Below, piece after piece: positions 1 through 4,595 of a stretch of 6,234 bases of DNA; position 1 is the stretch's first letter; the number at the start of each line of letters is the position of its first letter. The stretch lies in the NCBI GenBank assembly GCA_947458415.1, contig CANGZG010000139.1, positions 1 through 6,234 on the forward strand, in the 5' to 3' direction. This DNA is from Comamonadaceae bacterium (GTDB lineage: Bacteria; Pseudomonadota; Gammaproteobacteria; Burkholderiales; Burkholderiaceae_C). The position numbers and the translations under genes are program-made. The notes under the pieces are model-generated. The model saw nothing but the letters and a program-made list of their open reading frames with translations, ran no database searches and was not told where the DNA came from.

Positions 1-293
1 AACACGTATTCGGTGGCGGCGGCATCTTGGTAAAGCGGCACGGGTATGCCGCCGAGCACTTGCACCGCCAACATGCTCGCGTACAAATTCGGTCGGTTCG
101 CGCCGATGATCACCACATGGTCGCCTCGTTGCATGCCGTCGCGCGCAAACACATGCGCCATTTGCCGAACAGCGATGAACAAATCCGCCCAGTTCAGGGT
201 TTGCCAAATGCCGTATTCCTTTTCGCGCAGGGCCGCGTCGCCAGGACGCTGGCTGGCATGCAGAGCCAAAAGACGGGGGAAAGTGGTGTCCAT
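1..293 (-). CDS. AMP-forming acyl-CoA ligase (long-chain fatty acid-CoA ligase type), N-terminal part, cut by the left edge
   Basis: This is a partial gene: 97 N-terminal residues are present and the rest lies beyond the left edge. Translating the minus strand from the ATG at 293 gives MDTTFPRLLALHASQRP, then ALREKEYGIWQTLNWAD (residues 21-37), GDHVVIIGANRPNLY (57-71) and GGIPVPLYQDAAATEYV (81-97). This is the usual start of the ANL superfamily adenylation domain: the substrate protein is told to load, a first Rossmann-like segment follows, then the 'G.IPVPLY' strand. Members activate carboxylic acids with ATP to acyl-adenylates and then to CoA thioesters, in the cytoplasm. The ATP-binding P-loop and catalytic lysine would lie outside the window, so the substrate (fatty or aromatic acid) cannot be told. 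No clear Shine-Dalgarno precedes the start; it is chosen because the protein begins where the family begins. The gene is divergent from a Crp/Fnr regulator, which may control it (inference). Confidence 0.88.
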   Translation of the reverse strand, partial: MDTTFPRLLALHASQRPGDAALREKEYGIWQTLNWADLFIAVRQMAHVFARDGMQRGDHVVIIGANRPNLYASMLAVQVLGGIPVPLYQDAAATEYV

Positions 294-434
294 GTGCGTG
301 TCAAATTGCAGGATGGCGGTGACATTGCCGCTGAGAGCCGCGAATATTAGGCCCAAGTTTGACGCTATTTTGTCTTTTGAACGACAATTTAGGGAAGATA
401 CCTAGGCTTTGTTTCTTAATTTTTTCCATTTGCC
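294..434. promoter_or_regulatory. Divergent intergenic region between acyl-CoA ligase and Crp/Fnr regulator
   Basis: These 141 bases separate two divergent starts and hold no gene. For the plus strand, TTGACG (359-364) and GACAAT (383-388) with an 18-base spacer resemble a sigma70 promoter with 5 of 6 and 4 of 6 matches. For the minus strand, TAATAT (read from 349 to 344) is a possible -10 box, but I see no convincing -35 partner. Neither gene has an evident Shine-Dalgarno; the regulator start is preceded by a T-rich stretch. The -10 element of the plus promoter overlaps an inverted repeat listed separately. Confidence 0.45.
370..387. promoter_or_regulatory. Inverted repeat TTGTC-N8-GACAA, candidate operator
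   Basis: TTGTC at 370-374 is exactly mirrored by GACAA at 383-387, giving an 18-bp dyad. It lies in the spacer and -10 box of the candidate promoter for the Crp/Fnr gene, where a bound protein would block transcription. Crp/Fnr dimers bind dyads of similar size, but this one matches neither the Crp (TGTGA-N6-TCACA) nor the Fnr (TTGAT-N4-ATCAA) consensus. Arms of five bases can arise by chance, so the operator role is inference. Confidence 0.3.
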
Positions 435-1151
435 ATGGCCCAAGACCTGACATTGCACCAGCGCCGTCGTGCGCCCACCCCGCAAGAGCTGCAAGACATT
501 CCTTGGCTGAATGCGCTGACAGCGCACGAACGCGCACAAACCATGTCGCAATTGGTCGTGGGTGACGCGTTGGCGGGTGACGTGGTGTGCCGCATTGGGC
601 GCGCGCCGACCTATTGGTTTGGCGTGATCGATGGCTTGCTCAAAATGAACATCGACACCGACAAGGGCGACAGCCTGACCTTCACCGGCGTGTCGCGTGG
701 CGGTTGGTTCGGCGAAGGCACCGCGCTCAAACGCGAGCCTTACCGCTACAACGTGCAAGCCTTGCGCCCCAGCGTGGTCGCGGGTTTGCCCATCGACAGC
801 TTTCACAACCTGCTGTCGGGGTCACTTGGCTTCAACCGATTCATCATGAACCAGCTGAACGAGCGGCTCGGGCAATTCATTGCCGCGCGTGAAATTGACC
901 GGATCAACAACCCCGACTTGCGGGTTGCACGCAATTTGGCCGCGCTGGTCAACCCGGTGTTGTTCCCTGGGGTCGGCCGGTTGCTGAACATCACCCAACA
1001 GGAATTGGGCTATTTGGTCGGGCTGTCTCGCCAACGGGTGAATGTCGCGCTCAAACGCTTGGAACAAGCGCAATGGATCAGCGTGAGCTATGGCGGGATA
1101 CAAGTGTTGGACCTGGCTGCTTTGCGAAGCCATACACTGCCTGACACATGA
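435..1151 (+). CDS. Crp/Fnr-family transcriptional regulator
   Basis: A 238-residue cytoplasmic DNA-binding regulator. Residues about 25-125 form a cyclic-nucleotide-binding-like beta roll (GDVVCRIGRAPTYWFGVIDG at 48-67; GGWFGEGTALK at 89-99). Residues about 132-160 look like the dimerisation helix (FIMNQLNERLGQFIAAREID). The C-terminal winged helix-turn-helix is at about 186-225 (ITQQELGYLVGLSRQRVNVA, then LKRLE). The Arg-Ser/Thr pair that holds cAMP in Crp is not evident after FGE, and there is no Fnr-type cysteine cluster (one cysteine, C52), so the effector is unknown. In the recognition helix, alignment by eye with E. coli Crp puts R199, Q200 and V204 where Crp has R180, E181 and R185. 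The start is the only ATG after an in-frame stop at 417-419, but no Shine-Dalgarno is visible. It is divergent from an acyl-CoA ligase and overlaps the next gene by ATGA, so the two are probably cotranscribed. Confidence 0.9.
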   Translation: MAQDLTLHQRRRAPTPQELQDIPWLNALTAHERAQTMSQLVVGDALAGDVVCRIGRAPTYWFGVIDGLLKMNIDTDKGDSLTFTGVSRGGWFGEGTALKREPYRYNVQALRPSVVAGLPIDSFHNLLSGSLGFNRFIMNQLNERLGQFIAAREIDRINNPDLRVARNLAALVNPVLFPGVGRLLNITQQELGYLVGLSRQRVNVALKRLEQAQWISVSYGGIQVLDLAALRSHTLPDT

Positions 1152-1927
1152 ACAACGCCACCATTCGTCTGAACAAACGCATGGCCGAACTCGGCCTGTG
1201 TTCACGCCGTGAAGCCGACGACTGGATCGCCAAAGGCTGGGTGCGGGTGAATGGTGAAACCGCGGTGCTGGGCAGACCGGTCAGCCCCTTGGATCGGATT
1301 GAAGTGGACCGCTTGGCACGCGGCCAACAAGAGCGGCAAGTCACGGTGCTGTTGCACAAGCCGGTGGGTTATGTCAGCGGTCAGGCCGAGGACGGGCACA
1401 CGCCGGCCATTCAGTTGATCGAAGCCGCCAACCATTGGCGCGAGGACAAAGCCCCGATTCGGTTCGCGCCCAAGCAGCGCATGGGACTGGCCCCTGCCGG
1501 ACGCTTGGACATTGACTCGGTGGGATTGCTGGTGCTGACCCAAGATGGCCGGGTGGCCAGGCAACTCATTGGCGAAGACTCTGGGGTGGAGAAAGAGTAC
1601 CTGGTGCGGGTGCAGTACGGACGGCTGGCAGCCGGCATGGTGCAAACCGATGTGCAATCGCTGTTTCCCCGCGAGCAACTGGCTTTGTTGCGCCACGGTT
1701 TGTCACTGGATGGCCAGCCACTGAAACCCGCGCAAGTGGATTGGCAAAACCCGGAGCAATTGCGCTTCGTGCTGACCGAAGGCAAAAAACGCCAAATCCG
1801 CCGCATGTGCGAACAAGTCGGCTTGACCGTGGTCGGCTTGAAGCGGGTTCGCATCGGCCAGGTGAAACTGGGTCAATTGCCGGTCGGGCAGTGGCGGTAT
1901 TTGGGGCGCGAAGAATCGTTTGTCTGA
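1148..1927 (+). CDS. rluF: RluF-type 23S rRNA pseudouridine synthase (RsuA/RluB/E/F family)
   Basis: A 259-residue enzyme that isomerises uridine to pseudouridine in RNA; E. coli RluF modifies U2604 of 23S rRNA. An S4 RNA-binding domain spans about residues 5-52 (RLNKRMAELGLCSRREADDW). The synthase domain follows, with KPVGYVS (71-77), the catalytic motif GRLDIDSVGLLVL (118-130, catalytic D121), KEYLVRV (149-155) and the family C-terminal motif EGKKRQIRRMCE (211-222). The QIRRMCE motif and the ending LPVGQWRYL favour RluF over RluB, RluE or RsuA. Between KPVG and GRLD it is about 17 residues longer than E. coli RluF as I recall that sequence. It lacks the basic C-terminal tail of the E. coli protein. 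Its ATG overlaps the regulator's stop as ATGA, suggesting translational coupling. Family is certain; the exact target site is inferred. Confidence 0.9.
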   Translation: MNNATIRLNKRMAELGLCSRREADDWIAKGWVRVNGETAVLGRPVSPLDRIEVDRLARGQQERQVTVLLHKPVGYVSGQAEDGHTPAIQLIEAANHWREDKAPIRFAPKQRMGLAPAGRLDIDSVGLLVLTQDGRVARQLIGEDSGVEKEYLVRVQYGRLAAGMVQTDVQSLFPREQLALLRHGLSLDGQPLKPAQVDWQNPEQLRFVLTEGKKRQIRRMCEQVGLTVVGLKRVRIGQVKLGQLPVGQWRYLGREESFV

Positions 1928-1953
1928 GCGGGGATTACCGCATCCTGACAAAC
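1918..1953. repeat. Imperfect inverted repeat across the rluF / lipoprotein convergent junction, candidate bidirectional terminator
   Basis: GTTTGTC (1918-1924) mirrors GACAAAC (1947-1953) exactly, and inside it GCGG (1928-1931) mirrors CCGC (1938-1941) around a 6-base loop. A and G at 1927/1926 can also pair with T and C at 1943/1944 if A1942 bulges. The structure covers the last codons of both convergent genes. No T-tract follows on either strand, so it is not a classical intrinsic terminator. Confidence 0.4.
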
Positions 1954-2489
1954 CGCATATTCGCTTCATCCGAAACATGGATGGGCAAAATCAGAAATGC
2001 CATGCCTGTTGCACTGGATACTTGCCTGACCTTGGCATGGCCTTGTGCATCCAATCCCATGATGATGGACTCTTTGGTCACGCCCACCATGGGTTCGCCC
2101 GACTTGAAACCTGCAGCATTGACCGATGGCTTGACTTGCAATTGGCCTGCCTTGAATTCGAAATGTGTGCCGCGTTCAAATCTGGTGAATGCCATGACCT
2201 GACCCTCCTTACCCAAAGCCTGCGCTTCAATCAGTGAGTCGTTTTTCACGGCGACCTGCACGGCATCCACCGCCTCATTCGACAGCGATGTTTCACCACG
2301 CCATAAAAACGCACTCAAGTACCTGGGAGGCAAGGCGTTTGAATTGGTCTCTGACTTGTTTCGGTAAACCCCGCTCAGCGCAGAAATGTCTGTGCTTGGA
2401 ACGAACCCAGAAGCATCCCCTGACTGAGAGATGGCGCATCCAGTCAGCACCGTCATCAAAAAGATCAAAATGGTTACAGCGTTCTTCAT
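1935..2489 (-). CDS. Putative lipoprotein, function unknown
   Basis: I do not recognise the family. The 184-residue product starts with MKNAVTILIFLMTVLTGC: a lysine, a hydrophobic stretch and a lipobox L15-T16-G17-C18, so it should be exported, cleaved before C18 and lipid-anchored. Alanine at +2 rather than aspartate suggests outer-membrane sorting. The mature part has no further membrane segment. It begins with a polar linker, then ISALSGVYRNKSE, SAFLWRGE and an alternating hydrophobic/polar pattern that could be beta-rich. An upstream TTG at 2492 is in frame, but AAGGGAG on the minus strand leaves only 2 bases before TTG and 5 before the ATG at 2489, so the ATG is chosen. It stands alone on the minus strand, convergent with rluF (7 bases apart) and divergent from htpG. 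Its composition seems less GC-rich than its neighbours by eye. Confidence 0.85.
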   Translation of the reverse strand: MKNAVTILIFLMTVLTGCAISQSGDASGFVPSTDISALSGVYRNKSETNSNALPPRYLSAFLWRGETSLSNEAVDAVQVAVKNDSLIEAQALGKEGQVMAFTRFERGTHFEFKAGQLQVKPSVNAAGFKSGEPMVGVTKESIIMGLDAQGHAKVRQVSSATGMAFLILPIHVSDEANMRFVRMR

Positions 2490-2495
2490 CAATGC

Positions 2496-2502
2496 TCCCT
2501 TT
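2496..2502 (-). promoter_or_regulatory. Ribosome binding site of the lipoprotein gene
   Basis: The minus strand reads AAGGGAG here, followed by CA-TTG-ATG. The spacing from GGGAG is 5 bases to the ATG at 2489 and 2 bases to the TTG at 2492, which decides the start in favour of the ATG. Confidence 0.7.
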
Positions 2503-2590
2503 TAAATTAGCAAACACATAAATAACAAATACATAATAGCTCATTATTAATGTTTTTAGTATTTTTGTTGGTCTTTTGCTTAAAGTTTCT

Positions 2591-2619
2591 CTTGATTTTG
2601 GTCACTTTCGCCCCATTTA
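2591..2619 (+). promoter_or_regulatory. Sigma32 (RpoH) heat-shock promoter of htpG
   Basis: CTTGATT (2591-2597) and CCCCATTTA (2611-2619) are separated by 13 bases. The E. coli sigma32 consensus is close to CTTGAAA and CCCCATNTA with a 12-15 base spacer, so the -10 is a full match and the -35 differs only in its last bases. Transcription should start around 2625-2627, giving a leader of about 25 bases before the ATG at 2652. This fits htpG as a classic member of the heat-shock regulon. Confidence 0.88.
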
Positions 2620-2651
2620 AATCCGTTCTTCATCGTTTTTTGTCTGCCAAC

Positions 2652-4592
2652 ATGTCAAAACATACCCACTCCTTCCAAGCTGAAGTTGCCCAACTGTTGC
2701 ACCTGGTCACGCACTCGCTGTACTCCAACAAAGAAATCTTTTTGCGCGAACTGGTGTCCAACGCGTCGGATGCCTGCGACAAATTGCGCTACGAGGCACT
2801 GAACAACGCCGGCTTGTATGAGGATTCGCCCACATTGGAAATCCGTGTGGCGTTTGACAAAGCCGCGAAAACTTTGACGATTTCAGACAACGGCATCGGC
2901 ATGAGCCAACAAGAAGCGATCGACCATTTGGGCACGATCGCCAAAAGCGGCACGCGCGATTTCATGAGCCGCTTGAGCGGTGACCAGCAGTCCGATGCCA
3001 AAGACAAGGGCGCATTGATCGGTCAATTTGGCGTGGGCTTTTACTCGGGCTTCATCGTCGCCGACAAAATCGTGGTCGAAACCCGCCGCGCCGGTTTGGA
3101 TGCCAAAGAAGGTGTGCGCTGGACCAGTGGCGGCAGTGGCGACTTCGAGGTGGAAACCATCACCCAAGACAAGCGGGGCACCCACATCATTTTGCACATG
3201 CGCGATGATGCCGACGAGTACCTGAGCAGCTGGAAACTCAAGTCCATCATCGGCAAATACTCAGACCACATTTCCTTGCCCATTCTGATGCGCAAAGAAG
3301 AATGGAAAGAAGGCGAAAAAGACCAACCCGGCGAGATGGTGGTGACCGATGAATGGGAGACCGTCAACAAAGCCAGCGCCTTGTGGACCCGCCCGAAAAA
3401 AGACATCACCGACGAACAACACGCCGAGTTTTACAAAGCGATCAGCCACGATTTCGAGCCGCCGCTGGCATGGAGCCACAACCGGGTGGAAGGCAGCACC
3501 GAATACACCCAACTGCTGTACTTGCCTGCGAAAGCCCCGTTCGATTTGTGGAACCGCGACAAAAAAGCTGGCATCAAGCTGTATGTCAAGCGGGTGTTCA
3601 TCATGGATGACGCCGAAGCCCTGATGCCGACCTATTTGCGGTTTGTCAAAGGCGTGGTCGACTCTGCCGATTTGCCGCTGAACGTCAGCCGCGAACTGCT
3701 GCAAGAAAGCCGCGACGTGAAAGCCATTCGCGAAGGCAACACGCGCCGCGTGTTGTCCATGTTGGAAGACTTGGCCAAGCACGACACGCCTGCAGCGGAC
3801 GCCAGCGATGAAGACAAACAAGACGCGGGCAAATTCAGCAAGTTTTACGCAGAGTTCGGCGCGGTGCTCAAAGAAGGTTTGGGTGAAGACTTTGCCAACA
3901 AAGACAAGATCGCCAAGTTGCTGCGTTTTGCCAGCACCACCAGCGACACCGTGAACGTGGGCTTTGCCGATTACAAAGCGCGCATGAAAGAAGGCCAAGA
4001 AGCGATTTACTACGTCACCGCCGACAGCTTGGCTGCGGCGCGCAACAGCCCGCAACTCGAGGTGTTTCGCAAAAAAGGCATCGAGGTGCTGCTGATGTCA
4101 GACCGGGTGGACGAATGGGCATTGGGCTTCTTGCACGAGTTCGATGGCACGCCACTGCAATCCGTGGCGAAAGGCGCGTTCGACTTGGGCAAACTGCAAG
4201 ACGAAGCAGAGAAAAAAGCCGCAGAAGCGGCCGCAGACACGCTCAAACCCTTGTTGGCGAAGCTGAAAGAAACGCTCAAAGACAAAGCCGACGATGTGCG
4301 CATCACCACCCGCTTGGTCGACTCACCCGCCTGTTTGGTGGTGAAAGACCACGGTGTCTCATTGCAAATGGCGCGCATGTTGAAACAAGCCGGTCAAAAC
4401 GCACCGGACACCAAACCGATTTTGGAAATCAACGCCGAGCACGCCTTGGTGAAAAAAATCGACAGCGATGCCGGTCAAATTCATTTCCACGATTTGGCGC
4501 ACATCTTGTTTGACCAAGCCTTGCTGGCCGAAGGCGGTTTGCCAGACGACCCCGCCGCTTATGTGAAACGGGTCAACGCTTTGTTGGTTTAA
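2652..4592 (+). CDS. htpG: Molecular chaperone HtpG (bacterial Hsp90)
   Basis: A 646-residue cytosolic ATP-driven chaperone dimer that remodels client proteins with the DnaK system. The N-terminal GHKL ATPase domain has LRELVSNASDACDKLR (31-46, catalytic E33, Mg-binding Asn in SNASD), DNGIGM (79-84), the lid segment GTIAKSGT (94-101) and GQFGVGFYSGF (124-134). The middle domain (about 230-500) has WSHNRVEG (274-281), FIMDDAE (316-322) and LPLNVSRELLQ (341-351), whose R347 matches the ATP-contacting arginine of E. coli HtpG. The C-terminal dimerisation domain ends DQALLAEGGLPDDPAAYVKR-VNALLV, without the eukaryotic MEEVD tail. It is slightly longer than E. coli HtpG (624), partly from a charged insert at about 378-393. 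The frame stays open upstream to 2550, but MSKHTHSF matches the family start and the sigma32 promoter lies inside the extension. No clear Shine-Dalgarno is seen. It appears monocistronic. Confidence 0.97.
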   Translation: MSKHTHSFQAEVAQLLHLVTHSLYSNKEIFLRELVSNASDACDKLRYEALNNAGLYEDSPTLEIRVAFDKAAKTLTISDNGIGMSQQEAIDHLGTIAKSGTRDFMSRLSGDQQSDAKDKGALIGQFGVGFYSGFIVADKIVVETRRAGLDAKEGVRWTSGGSGDFEVETITQDKRGTHIILHMRDDADEYLSSWKLKSIIGKYSDHISLPILMRKEEWKEGEKDQPGEMVVTDEWETVNKASALWTRPKKDITDEQHAEFYKAISHDFEPPLAWSHNRVEGSTEYTQLLYLPAKAPFDLWNRDKKAGIKLYVKRVFIMDDAEALMPTYLRFVKGVVDSADLPLNVSRELLQESRDVKAIREGNTRRVLSMLEDLAKHDTPAADASDEDKQDAGKFSKFYAEFGAVLKEGLGEDFANKDKIAKLLRFASTTSDTVNVGFADYKARMKEGQEAIYYVTADSLAAARNSPQLEVFRKKGIEVLLMSDRVDEWALGFLHEFDGTPLQSVAKGAFDLGKLQDEAEKKAAEAAADTLKPLLAKLKETLKDKADDVRITTRLVDSPACLVVKDHGVSLQMARMLKQAGQNAPDTKPILEINAEHALVKKIDSDAGQIHFHDLAHILFDQALLAEGGLPDDPAAYVKRVNALLV

Positions 4593-4595
4593 CCA
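4585..4595. repeat. Palindrome TGGTT-T-AACCA over the shared htpG/xylB stop codons
   Basis: Five-base arms mirror around T4590. The core TTAA (4589-4592) supplies the TAA stop of htpG on the plus strand (4590-4592) and the TAA stop of xylB on the minus strand (4591 to 4589). There is therefore no intergenic space between the two genes. Confidence 0.6.

Larger units (their letters stand above)
2490..2651. other. AT-rich divergent intergenic region upstream of htpG and the lipoprotein gene
   Basis: About 160 bases without a credible gene, clearly more AT-rich than the flanks. It holds the lipoprotein ribosome binding site and the sigma32 promoter of htpG. For the minus strand TATTAT (2538 to 2533) could be a -10 box, but no good -35 sits at the right distance. 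An 11-bp palindrome, CATTATTAATG, lies at 2542-2552; in such AT-rich sequence it may be chance. Confidence 0.6.

Noticed and set aside
397..404. Second promoter for the Crp/Fnr gene using TTGAAC (377-382) and TACCTA
   Set aside because: The -10 matches only 2 of 6 consensus bases, much weaker than the TTGACG/GACAAT candidate.
27..405. Plus-strand open frames at the left edge
   Set aside because: The minus strand encodes a clear acyl-CoA ligase N-terminus over 1-293; the plus frames carry no recognisable feature.
1202..1696. 164-residue open frame antisense to rluF
   Set aside because: Its histidine- and glutamine-rich composition and complete overlap with catalytic motifs of the synthase mark it as a shadow.
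2542..2552. Palindrome CATTATTAATG as an operator
   Set aside because: It is only 11 bp in very AT-rich sequence, with no aligned promoter partner, so chance is the simplest explanation.
2550..2651. N-terminal hydrophobic extension of HtpG resembling a signal peptide or membrane anchor
   Set aside because: HtpG is cytosolic, family N-termini match the ATG at 2652, and a sigma32 promoter occupies the stretch; the hydrophobic residues come from T-rich non-coding DNA.
3261..4055. 264-residue open frame antisense to htpG
   Set aside because: It lies wholly within htpG, has no recognisable domain or ribosome site, and is explained by the codon bias of the true gene.
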